This document shows positions 12,640 to 23,602 of a stretch of DNA of 64,000 bases, one piece after another. Within the stretch, counting starts at the first letter, position 1. Each line of letters opens with the position of its first letter. Below the pieces are notes generated by a model. That model was not told the DNA's origin, did not search any database, and saw only the letters and a list, made by a program, of their open reading frames with translations. A program made the position numbers and the translations under genes. Source of the stretch: Luidia sarsii (taxonomy: Eukaryota > Echinodermata > Asteroidea > Paxillosida > Luidiidae). Location: positions 20,789,699-20,853,698 of the forward strand of contig OX465102.1 of assembly GCA_949987565.1 (NCBI GenBank), written 5' to 3'.

Positions 12640-13709
12640 GTCTTGTCATTCTGCCCCGGAAAAAAAGGCTCTGCCCGCGTCCAAACATCCGACCAGTTCG
12701 GAGAGCAATTTTGCTACAAGTCTTCTTTTTTTTTGCACCACCTTATATTCCATGACATCTGGGCTGTACCCTCGTGTCTTCCGCTGTTCCGACGACAGAC
12801 ATTCGCACGAGCACCCGAGTCAGAGACCTCTCCCTGAGTGGGGCATGATAATGTAATGCCAGTCTGCAGTAGGAAATGGTAAGTGCACGCAATTACGCTA
12901 TTCAGTAGCGCAATTCTGTTGTGTATTTGTTTGTTGTGAGTGAGTGGTGTAATTTAATATAACAACTGTGCTTGGTATAGCAATTTTTTATCACCCAGCT
13001 ACTGGGGTTTTAATCATATCAAGTCCACAATGCCCTGCTTAAGAGTCTTCCTTGCATGGAATGTACACGTCACTGTCTCCTTTGGTAATACTGGAACCAA
13101 AATTGGAAATGTCAACTCTAAAATCAGGGCAAATTTCGTTCATTTTCAGTCGTCTTCGGACTGAGTATTGGGAAGTTTTTCGTTTTCTTCCCTGGGCAGT
13201 TTTAACAGAAATCAGACAACAATGTCACCTTTTGATGGTATTTCATGCCGTCAAGATGAACAATGTTCTTTAAGATTAGATCAGTTTTTGCAGTATTGGG
13301 TTTCCAAGGCGTTCAGCATTGACGCACCATGCATGTATGCGGGTCAATAGAAGAAGTATAAATCACATAAATCACATCATTATATCTGCAGGTATGAAAA
13401 ATCATTGGCCTAGTTGATATAATTATAACTCGTTTTCGTCCACCGTGCTTTTACGTTTTTGTCCAGCGTTGTTGTTTAATGAGCGTCTCGAGGGAAACCT
13501 TGTATGTACTAATATATACCAGCACGTTTCACACAAATGAAGCCTTATAAAGTCACTTGCGTCATGGGCAGTGTTTATCTCCTAATTCAAATACTGTGTG
13601 CAAACAGCTGATTTCAAGAAAAGTTGCGTAAGTTACGCAAATTACAAAATGTTGAGTAAGTCTTGCCTCACAATGACTCTTTTCAGCAATATTTAGAAAA
13701 GGCACCAAC
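12640..13709. other. no gene recognised
   Basis: Nothing supported on either strand. Confidence 0.4.
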
Positions 13710-13914
13710 ATGTTGCGTAAGTTACGGAACTAAATGTTGCGTAAGTTACGGAACAAAATGTTGCGTAAGTTACGGAACAAAATGTTGCGTAAGTTACGGA
13801 ACAAAATGTTGCGTAAGTTACGGGACAAAATGTTGCGTAAGTTACGGAACAAAATGTTGCGTAAGTTACGGAACAAAATGTTGCGTAAGTTACGGAACAA
13901 AATGTTGCGTAAGT
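13710..13914 (+). repeat. 24-bp tandem repeat, about 8.5 copies
   Basis: The unit TGTTGCGTAAGTTACGGAAC plus AAAA is repeated with very few changes. Several frames stay open because 24 is divisible by three. Each unit contains CGTAAGT, a close match to a 5' splice-site consensus, and a GCGTAA/TTACGG partial palindrome. Confidence 0.95.
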
Positions 13915-15249
13915 AACATTTGAGGTTTCTTGAAATCGGCTGCATTATTCTTCTATCATAATAATTATTTTTGTTTAATTATTAGGCCTGACATTTTATT
14001 TTAGACCCCAGCAGGACCTCTCTCAAATTATTTTGAGAATGAATCTTAGAGAAAGGTAATGCCCTGTATACTTCTTTGTTTCTCTGGCCAATCAAGTCAG
14101 AGGTCGTTTTGTATTGAGTGTGTGCTCAAAATGGGCAATTATTTGTAATTGGTAAGTGAAGTGTTTTCATTTTATATAAGGGACATACGCCCCAAATGTC
14201 TAGTGAATGTGATGAAATGGGAGTATTCGTTTCTCACACGGTTGTTTATTGCACAGGAACAAAGCGATGTCTCCACAAGGATACAACAATGGGTATGCAG
14301 TGTAGTTTGGTCGTGCAAATTCAGCGAAACCGCAACCGACTCAGAAAACCGTAGTCATATTGCGCATTCCCCAATATTTATAGGGTAGGGTGGTGTTTTT
14401 TTTCCTCGAGTGTTTCAGCAGTTCATTATTTTCTGCCAACCCCTTCCCCCGCAGACGGCCTGCACTGATTTCTAGCGGGCCAGTGCAGTGAATATACAGG
14501 CTATCGGGGCTTCATCCAGACATGCGTTAATTCACTCCCCGCAGGTCGCTTCATATATATATATATATATTTTTTTTTTCACCTCAACCTCCCGGTGTTT
14601 CGACGCTCGTTGGCCAACTGGTGTCAACATCAGCGCATGCACGACTTATTCTGCAGCCGTGGGGGGAGAAAGAGGGTGGGTGGGACTGGGGGCGATTGAG
14701 AGAGAGAGAGAAAAGCGACTGAAAAGGAGCCGTACACTTCCCCTATCTACTGACCTTTGATTTGTCAATCTTCGATCTGCCGACTGAACACCTTAATTTG
14801 GGCTCCTTTGATGTGGAGGCGACGGGTTGAACCCCTCAAATCTCTGATACTGAGACCCTAATGAAATAGCTGCAGTTAAAGAGCTTTTTTTTTTGGGGGG
14901 GGGGCGTTTCTCTCTTGTTCAATTGCTCGTTAAATCTCGTATACCAAGCCCTGTGCGGGATTGTTTTTCTTCTTTTCTGGCGACGGTCGTGAGGATATTA
15001 CCGGTTTCCGTTCGCCAACGTAACGATGCGTCCATGGTGATTAGACAGCGCCTGAGCCAGCGAAAATTTCTCATTACGTCTAGCGTTCGGCGTTTGCTCG
15101 ATGGTTTTCTGGGGGGTGGCGGCAGATTAGGCGCAGTTCAGTTGGTCCCGTTGGAATACCGCGAAAATGAGAAACCTCTTCTGCCATGAAATTCTATGGC
15201 TATTTTCTTTAATGATAATTATGATTCTCCCCTTCCTGACCAATAATGC
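13915..15249. other. no gene recognised
   Basis: It contains a short AT repeat near 14556, a GA run near 14697 and a T/G homopolymer run near 14886. No supported gene. Confidence 0.4.
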
Positions 15250-15568
15250 TTTAAAGGCCCTATGCAACATTGGTAAAAGTCAAGTTTGTGAGTTAAACCA
15301 TTAAACTTTTTTTTTTTTAAGAAAAAAAAAAACCGTCACGGTTTTCGCACCGTTCTGTAGTGTAAGAAATACCGGTAGTTTATTACTCGACAGTATAATA
15401 AACCATTTGTCGATATTTGAGTGAAGATTTCTCGAGAAATAAAACATCCCAGACCGTAAGATTTCAACATGATGATTATCACGACCATCTACAAACAGTG
15501 TATTATAAGGAAATCTGTGGACATCGATGTTTTCCGATCTTCCCAATGTTGTAATGTAGGCCTAAAGC
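15250..15568. mobile_element. MITE, ACATTGGT family, copy 3
   Basis: TTTAAAGGCCCTATGCAACA near the left end is matched inversely by CAATGTTGTAATGTAGGCCT at the right. The interior (ACCATCTACAAACAGTGTAT and neighbours) resembles 4790-4860 in inverse orientation, which is probably another decayed copy. Confidence 0.55.
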
Positions 15569-16750
15569 CAAACCTTGATTCAAATTAACTCCTAGAATAG
15601 AATACATTTTAACTAACATTCGGTATGGATTTACCCAGTATTGAGAAAATTCCTCTCGTTCTTTCTTTGAGAATGGTCCTGCCGAAAATAAACAGAACGT
15701 CTGATCTAGCTCTGTGCATCTTATTATCATCTTCTGAGCACAACGCGAACCCAAGAATTGCTGAAATGTTCCCCATTGATATTATCATACTGTTGGTTTC
15801 TGAGCGCACGTTTTGGTAAGCCTTGATCTCTCTCCCCCCCCCCAGTTCAGAGTATGGGGCGGAAGGACAACAAAAAGGGTTGGGGGATCAGTACGGTAAT
15901 CGTGTAGCCTTGAAGTCCCCCATCGAGCGCCACAAATGGACGGGAGTGCAAAAGAGAGAGGAGAGAATTGAACAGGAGAATTGAAACGATACGCCCTCCT
16001 ATAAAAAAAAAAAGCTTCCGGGGTGTGAGAGGGTGCACAGCGGCTTTCATTCTGGCCGTCGTGTGGGAACAGTCCGTCTCTCTGAACAGTCTCGCTGTGT
16101 CTCCCCTGCCCTGTCCTGCCTTGCAACCCCCCCCCCCATCCATCACATGCGCGCCACAATACGCTCCGGTCAGAATGGACTCTCGTGCACTTAGAAAATA
16201 CCAGCCGATGCGTATTGAATGCCATTTCAAGATGGTGGGTGGAGTGGGGGAGGGAGAGGGGAAGCAAATTTGAAACTGAATAGCCGATAGATCAATAGTC
16301 CAATGAAAAGAAGGGGCATTTAATTACAGACCGTTACGCCCTTCCTAACACGCTCTTTATTACTGTCTCCGGGCAGCTCTGTTCTGTTGACATTTTTTCT
16401 CAATCAATGGGCAGACGTATCCATTTCATACGGTCGCAGTTTGCCAGTTATTTCTTCTTCTCCTTCTGTTTTTTCTCTCCTGAGCACAATTTCAACATAG
16501 GGCAGGCACTAGTACTTCAATCAATTGTCTACCCGGCCAAAATAGTTTCCAGAAAACTGTGCAAGTGGGGCAAAGTCTCCTTAACCGACAACCGACGTAG
16601 TCGGAAGGATCCCTGTCACTCTTCCCGTTGAGAGGTATTACGACTAAAAGCACCACCTGCGTGTCTGATGTAGTGCATGGTTTGTACATGTAGCCTATAG
16701 CGGTACATTATAAACAACGTTGGCAAATTCAATACGTGCTATTCACAATA
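15569..16750. other. no gene recognised
   Basis: A decayed hammerhead-like repeat block lies near 15650-15710 (TTTGAGAATGGTCCTGCCGA). Otherwise nothing is supported. Confidence 0.4.
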
Positions 16751-16864
16751 GTGCGCCCTCAAGAGTTTGCATTGCGTTGACCAATTGCAATGCGCGTCTC
16801 GAAGGGGTCGAAAAATTCCGCGCATTGTGATTGGCCAACGCGTTGCAAACTCTTGAGGGCGCAC
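16751..16864. mobile_element. foldback MITE, 114 bp
   Basis: GTGCGCCCTCAAGAGTTTGC at the left is the inverse of GCAAACTCTTGAGGGCGCAC at the right. The pairing continues imperfectly inward (ATTGCGTTGACCAAT / ATTGGCCAACGCGT), so the entire element is one long hairpin. Confidence 0.85.
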
Positions 16865-18300
16865 TTTTGGGAATCGACCGTTTTCAAAGACCCTTCGCGA
16901 CCACCTCTCTGAGAATTCCAGTTTCTCTCAGTAATGTAGGCCTACTACCTCTGCACCAGACATCTTACCTTTCTGTGGGTCTCTTGGTAGGCCTATATTC
17001 GATCATTCCGCATTATCTCGTAGAAAACCGATCGTCGGATTTTGTGAAAAAAAAAACATGAGTGAGTGCAACACAGCAACGGGGAAAGGGGTGCTCATCT
17101 GATTTCGGGCGCCCTTTATCACACCAGGACCTCCGAATTCCGGTGTTATTGCTACGAGCCTGGCCCTCCGAATCCGGGCACCCGGCTGCAGGCCAAGTTT
17201 CAGCCTACCACAAAACAATGTGTAGCGTGACAAAAGCCACGTATAGGAGTCTGATGGTGCCAGGTTTCACTCACTTGAACACACAGTGCATGCACTCTTT
17301 AGTGATTTATTTCACTGGCATTTTATAACTGTTCCCGATTGTTTGGCGAGGTTTGAAAATGACAAATTTTTTTTAAAACAAAATAACAACTGTGTGGCAG
17401 TCATGATCACTGAAAACTGGAAACAAACAATGCCAAAGAGCTTAGCAACTTTGGCTGTATAGGCCCAGCCATCACATTGCATGACCACGAGTTGTTTACG
17501 CAGATTCATCGGAGGCTTCTTGCTCTGGGGCCATTCTGTCTATTTTCACGGCCATGAAAAATTACCCACTCGGTGCGTAAAGGGACGTCAGAACCACCTA
17601 AATCACAAGGTTGTTTTGTTTTTAATGTTGACGCGCACTCTGTCCTTGCACGTCCCCAAGGCTTCTCTCTATGGTTATACCCACGGGCCTCTATGGTTAT
17701 GCCTGATCATTGATCCACAGCTTCACCTAGACGTCAGGAAATTTGACAGTTTCGTTTCCGCAATAAGAAAAATGGCGTTACGATGAACAAAACATGGGCG
17801 GGGGTAAAACATAGTGGGGAGTATTTTCACCTTCCGATGTCATGCAGACTGGTAAAAATAGACGATTTACTGCATACCGTACCTGAATGTTGAAGCACCA
17901 ATGCACATTGTAGATCGATATACCTTTCATAATAATAGACATTAATATCAACCCAACCTGAAGCCTATAGGGACACATTGCACTCAGTCCCGGCTGCTAT
18001 TAAAGGGGAAAAAAGTGATAAGGGTTTATTTTGTATTCAGATTCAAGGTGAATCATAAACAAGACTTCAGGCTATTCCTGGTGAAGCTGTAGTCAAGAAA
18101 AACGTGCGGTGACACCACGTTCTGACGATCATTGGTCAGGTTGAGTGATTCTTATAAGAACTGCTGCAGAGTTAGTGACTTTTCGGAAACTGTGTGCCAT
18201 GCCCGTCATCGGAAGACTGCGGTGCTCCCAAGAGGGAGGGGGCATGATCTTAGCCTCGAAAAGGTCACTGCCGGGCCGCGTATTTATTTTTTATTTTTTT
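16865..18300. other. no gene recognised
   Basis: The segment at 17040-17200 has CCGAATCCGGGCACC, which recurs near 56700, so part of it is a dispersed repeat. No gene is supported. Confidence 0.4.
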
Positions 18301-18644
18301 TACACTGCAGCCAATGGTATTTCGCTGTAGCAGTGCAACGATTCGCGGCTTGAAAAGAGACTTCATGAAGCGTGTGTTATGTTACCGGCCAGTTGGGACT
18401 CCCGTTCTAGAGGGGCAGACTATGTTTTGTTTGTTGTTGATAGCGGAGGTAGTTGGCCACAAAAATGAGAGATGTCTTGTAAATTGTGTTTTCACGAAAA
18501 TAAAAGATGTCTTATTTCGCTTATTTGGCCGCGGCCTCCAGGGCCTCCGAGCTCCTGGCTTGCAGACAACGCAGTGGTGGGGCCTAATCTCTTTCCAATG
18601 CCGAATATACCACGTTATAGCGAAAAACCTGTGGCGGCGGTGTA
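18301..18644. mobile_element. MITE with TACACCGCAGCC-like termini, copy 1
   Basis: TACACTGCAGCC at the left is opposed by GGCGGCGGTGTA at the right. The interior aligns by eye with 21684-22016 over its length (CAGTTGGGACTCC, AAAAGATGTCTTATTTCG, GACAACGCAGTGGT). Non-coding. Confidence 0.7.
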
Positions 18645-20985
18645 AAAACAAATTACCCGACCGGGCCTGCCATGGCAAATTCCAGCCAATGAAGCGATGC
18701 ACGAAGGGACTTTCCTGAGTGATCTTTCCCGCTAGCTGCACGCGGGTGGCAACCAAGTTCTGGGTTAGCGCACAGAGTTCATAATTGCGGCTTTGCGTAT
18801 CGAAGTGGTATTCACATTTTTTTTTCTTTTTTTTTCTCATTTTTTTTTTCCTTTTTTTTTTTTTTTTTTTTGGGGGGGGGGGTATCGCCATAATCTACTG
18901 CCACAGCAAACGATCTTTCTTTTTTTTCGGAAACCTGAGGGATCCCCACCTTTCGAAGAAACGCCGTTCATGGGTTCCTCAGGGACCTAATTCCCAAGCA
19001 ATTAATGCCGCGCTCTGTTCGTTCCCACTCGAGCGAGTGTGAATACCGATCAAGGTCGTTAGATTTCAACCAAACATAGTCACGGTCAGTAAAATGGAAA
19101 TCTACCTGACCTACTGGCATCATTATGAGCTCCAAAGGGAGAAATGTGAGCGCGGCATGGTCCCCAGAAGAAAATCCGTTTTGAAATTTCGAAACGTAGA
19201 TTCGTGTTACTTAGCGAATTAGACCATCTTTATGACACAACCATATGTAGATATTTGTTTGCGTAGATTCGGCAGTAGCCGAAAATCCCTACGCTTTGAA
19301 CACGTTCATTGTTTCGTCCAGTTGCGCACTGTGCGCCTACACTCGACATTTTAACATGTAGGCCTACTTTATTGTTGTGATCGACGTAGCCTTGATCAAA
19401 AGTCATCCGGCCATCTGTACATGTACATGTATACGTTGCATCCCATTATATGTACATGTATTACTAGTATACTGTATGGTGCTTTGCGCAATTCCGTTGA
19501 GTGATATCCGACATGCAGCCCCATTCTCCGCTCATAGCTTGCGCACGCCGTACACCATTTTCCTTCCGTAGCATGCAAGCATAAGTACAGTAGGCTCCTA
19601 CTACATGACAGGGTGTCGTGCATGAGCCTTTGCGAGAGGGGGGGGGGGGGCAGGACGGCTGCGTGCACGTTCGTATACATGTACGGACACGTATAGGCCT
19701 ATAGCCTTGACCAAGGCGTTGGTCGCCGATTTAGGAATCAAAATCCGGCCTAGTGGCCTGCCTAGTATGGTGCTTTGCGCAACATCGTTGCGAAATGCAG
19801 CCCCATTGATCCGCTCATAGCTTACGCACACTGTGCACCATACCGGGCGTCAGGCACTTAATTGCGTACGTATTAATAATTATGTCGTGTGCGCGTCTTG
19901 TCTTGGTCCTTACTCGAGGGCGGCCAGGACAGCTGCGTAGTGCGTACACAATGTACGGACACAGGCTGGCAGCGGTGCGGTCCGCTTGCCGTGTACAGCT
20001 TGCACCCGGCGTGGTACCGGTATGTGTGCCGGTACCGGTACGTTGTGCCGTGGTTAGCATGCATTTGGCCCCGGATCTCTGCCCGGAGCCGTACCGTACC
20101 GGAGATGAGACCGCCTGGGACAAGGCTAACACGTATACAGCTGTGTGTGGCACGGCAGCGGCGCGGTGCGAGCGTGCCGTGTATACAGCTTGGTGTGGCC
20201 TCACCGTTGTGCCGTGGTTTGCGTGCGTATAGCCCGGATCTCTGCCCGGTGCCGTACCGGAGAGACCACCTTGGACTAGGCTTTACGATTAACATGAAAA
20301 TGAATCCCTCTCATGAAAAAAACAAATCGCTTTTGCTCTAGTGCGTCTATTTTGGATCTAGAATCTAGCGGACAAGAACTTGAGTGGATAAGGGAGTCAG
20401 CGGCAAGCTATCTGTTAAAAAGGGGAGAACCGGGGACCCCTGAAATCAATTGGGACTAATCATTGTCCGTCTCGCGTCTCCCGTGATCTATTTAGGGACG
20501 TTTTCGTATACGCAAGGTAGCCCACAAACCCATTATCTCATGAATTTTCCCAACCAAGAAATGAAAGGATTTACTGTATAGTTAAGAGAGACATCAGGAT
20601 TAAACGGAAGATGGCTGTGTAGAGAAAGGGGAATGAGAGAGAAAGGGAGGTGTGGAGACGTTCCGCTCGAACTTCATCAATTAATATTCATGAGATAGGC
20701 CTAATGGGTTTCTAGGGCTACGCCTGAGTTTCGAAAAATAGACGTAATTAGGGGCGAGATGTGGTTGCCAAGGTGCTTGTCCCATTTTCGGTTGGAGTTT
20801 GTATGTGGCGTAATGAAAACAACACAGCAATATTTTTATTTTCGCTACTTTCTGTGGCAAAGAGTTCAACAACAGTTGGCACAAGTCCGTTGGTAACAAG
20901 CGTGCATGCGATTGCTTTTTTTTTACCGCACCGCTGGCGCGTCAGATTATTTTTGTTCATCTAGGCCTATCGGTGGACTGTCAGT
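18645..20985. other. no gene recognised; local duplications
   Basis: A T-rich then G-rich homopolymer run lies at 18817-18883. Segments at 19480-19560 and 19770-19842 are diverged copies (GTGCTTTGCGCAA, GCAGCCCCATT, CGCTCATAGCTT). Segments at about 20041-20126 and 20205-20281 are also copies (CCCGGATCTCTGCCCGG). No gene is supported. Confidence 0.5.
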
Positions 20986-21189
20986 GCGACTTGAATGAAG
21001 ACCAATGAGCTGGCGCATTGCAATCAGTGCAGACTTCGCTCCCGGAGGATATATGACTGGTATAATTTAGAGAGTGTCATGTCCACGTTATAATACTGCC
21101 ACGAGATCATGTGAAGATGCTGCAATAATCACTCGCCGTTCTGCGGATTAAAATTGATGCGCCAGCATATTGGTCTTCATTCAAGTCGC
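20986..21189. mobile_element. MITE with 30-bp-plus inverted termini
   Basis: GCGACTTGAATGAAGACCAA at the left is the inverse of TTGGTCTTCATTCAAGTCGC at the right. The inner arms GCTGGCGCATTGCAAT and ATTGATGCGCCAGC continue the pairing. Non-coding. Confidence 0.8.
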
Positions 21190-21683
21190 AAAATCCCCAC
21201 TTTGATACGTTAGCGGTGCGGTGAAAAAAAATCGCAGGCGGGACGCTAAACTTTTCTATTCATCCCTCATTCATTGATCTCATCCCTTCCTTAGGCTGGC
21301 TCCCGTCCAACACCTAGTCTCCAGACGTCTCCGTCCTCCAAAATATAGGGGCCGGTACCGTAGCTAGTAAGCTTCTACGGCCTGTGATCGGTTCAGCTCT
21401 GCGTATGCGGTATTGTTGTTGGTTTACTGGTATAGACATGATTTAATGTTTACCACAACTTTCGAGCAGGACTAGACTGCTCGTGACAGCCCTACACATC
21501 GTTCGCAGAAAAGGTCAGAACAAAATATTTTCACAGTAACTATGGAATTGGTTGACTCCCCTCTTAAAAAAAGGTAAAGTTAGGCCTAACTGAAATTCCT
21601 CTGAACATTTTTCGAAAATGTTCGTCCTTTTTAGGAATAGGCCTTGTAGGAGAAAGACCAGTACCCGCGGCGTGATTTTTGTA

Positions 21684-22016
21684 TACACCGCAGCCACAGG
21701 TTTTTCGTTATGGTAAATTCGGCCTTAAAAGGAGACTATATAATATGGAGCGTGCGTTACGTTTTCGGTCAGTTGGGACTCCTTGTGGAGGGGCATAACA
21801 TGTGTTTTGTTGTTGATAATGGAGATAGTTTGCCACACTGAGAAATGAGATATGTCTTGTACATTGTGTTGTCACGAAACTAAAAGATGTCTTATTTCGA
21901 GTGGCCTCACTCCGTCGATACTGCTCATGGCTTACAGACAACGCAGTGGTATAGTTTTTTTTTCAAGGCCAAATTTTAACCATGTTAAAGCGAAAAACCT
22001 GTGGCTGCGGTGTGTA
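21684..22016. mobile_element. MITE with TACACCGCAGCC termini, copy 2
   Basis: TACACCGCAGCCACAGGTTT at the left mirrors AAACCTGTGGCTGCGGTGTG at the right. Collinear with 18301-18644. Confidence 0.75.
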
Positions 22017-22385
22017 ACAAAATTACGCGTACAGGCCCCTGCATTTGTGGAGAACGTGAGACGTCTGGAGACTAGGTATGGGACGGGAACCAGCCTACAG
22101 TCCCTCCCTGTCCCCTTTGGGAACACCTGGTGCCGCTCCGGCGGTCCTGAACCGGAATTACTTCGCTTATTATTTCCACTGTCATCATCTCTCGCTATTT
22201 CCGACTTGCAGAGTCACGCAAATCATGTCAGTGACGCAAATCTCGTTTCAAAATTTTCGTAAAACGGAAAAGGTGAAAGCTTTTAGTTTTGACAGCCGAA
22301 ATGCGCTCCTGGCCAGGGTTGGTTTGTTTTTTATACCACGGATTTGTTTTTCACAAGTTAACATGTTTTAAATCTCAAAATTTAG

Positions 22386-22496
22386 TGGGCGTGACGTTTC
22401 GATCCTAGCAGGACCGTTCTCAAAGGCAGAGCTTTCTCAAAGGCAGGCTTTCTCTGCCTTTGGAAAGGTCCTGCTAGGATCAAAACGTCAGACCCA
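22386..22496. repeat. inverted pair of hammerhead-like repeats
   Basis: A minus-strand copy (22386-22430) and a plus-strand copy (22453-22496) of the GGTCCTGCTAGGATC element face each other, sharing GCCTTTG blocks. The plus copy has ATCAAAACGTC instead of ATCGAAACGTC, so the core G is lost. Confidence 0.55.
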
Positions 22497-22499
22497 CTA

Positions 22500-23440
22500 A
22501 ATTTTGAGATTTTCATTTTGGTAATTTTAGTCAGTAAGCAGTTTGCAACATTTGTGTACATCACTCTAGATGTTCTAAATCTAAACAATGTAGGCCCTAG
22601 ATAGCCTGTCGTTTCGACCCACGGTATTTTAATTTTCAAGACCCAGCTTAGGCTCAGGCTCCGGCTTTGCCGTTCTTTTTTTTCGTCCACTTTCCGAGGC
22701 ATGAAAACAGCAGGCCTTTGGCTTCGTTTTTTTATTGTTACACTGCATTTTGAAAACGAATCCAAACCAAAAACTCCAACCTGTGTTTTCAGCTTTTGGA
22801 TAACAGAGACGAAGTCGGAGTCGAAGCCTAAGCCGGATTTTGGAAAAGGACCCTAGTCGGTATAGTACACTGTACAATGTACAGTACAGTACATCGCGCG
22901 CACGGCCGCTATAGGCTACATAATAATAATGCACTAGCGATGCAGGATACAGGATCTGTGCTCGCGCGCGCGCTTGTCAGCAGCCGACGCAAAAGCTCCG
23001 CTTTTTCGGAATAATAATCGTAACTATGCGAACAATATCTACACATAATTGGCTCGTTTTGGGCAAGGACTATAATGTCTTCAATTATGCAACTATCAAA
23101 ATTATACTTGCCCGATCTGGCAAGTAAATCTTAGCATGTTGAACATCTTACTTGCCCGACGTGAATTTTTTTACTTGCCCCGGACCAATTCCCCCTATTT
23201 TTTTGAGAAAGGTTCTGCCACAGAATCCGAAAGTTATTCATTCTATGTTAATTTGCGTCATCGTTCATGTTCTCTAAGTGCTCATAATTCTTTTGAAATT
23301 ATGTGCCCTTCCATCTGCAACTCATTCGGTCACAGAAAAATGAAAGAAACGTGGCCACGAAAAGAAACGACTACTGTATAGCGCCATGCATGAGAACAGT
23401 CGCCTCCCCATTAGTATTAATGAACGCGTTGCCACGCCCA
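22500..23440. other. no gene recognised
   Basis: It contains GGCTTAGGCTCAGGCTCC-type blocks near 22645 and their inverse near 22815, a decayed dispersed repeat that also occurs at 54680-54870. No coding region is supported. Confidence 0.4.
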
Positions 23441-23602
23441 TGCGTAGGGCTATCAGCTCCCACAATGCACTGCCACATCAGAACAAAATGGCCGACTGTC
23501 TGTGAGACGGGACGATGTTCTTCACTGGATTTCAGGAGGAAAAACAAACCTTTCCCATGTCCTTGGTGGTGCGGATTTTCTAGAAGTCAGACACTAACAT
23601 AG
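23441..23602 (+). promoter_or_regulatory. candidate promoter and non-coding first exon, possibly of SCOC
   Basis: GCTCCCACAATGCACTGCC at 23456-23474 matches the ZNF143/STAF site type (CCCANNATGC core). AAAATGGCC at 23485-23493 matches a sense-oriented YY1 site, and together these mark many metazoan housekeeping promoters. The YY1 ATG would open only a five-codon frame. A donor-like ATAG|GTAACA lies at 23602/23603, so the stretch could be a 5' UTR exon. SCOC exon 1 at 31168 is the first recognised exon downstream on the same strand. The link is inferred, with no splice evidence. Confidence 0.35.

Noticed and set aside
13663..13945. Repetitive protein (SYGTKCCV) on + and its counterparts
   Set aside because: The 24-bp satellite keeps three or more frames open at once; no start context or flanking coding sequence supports it.
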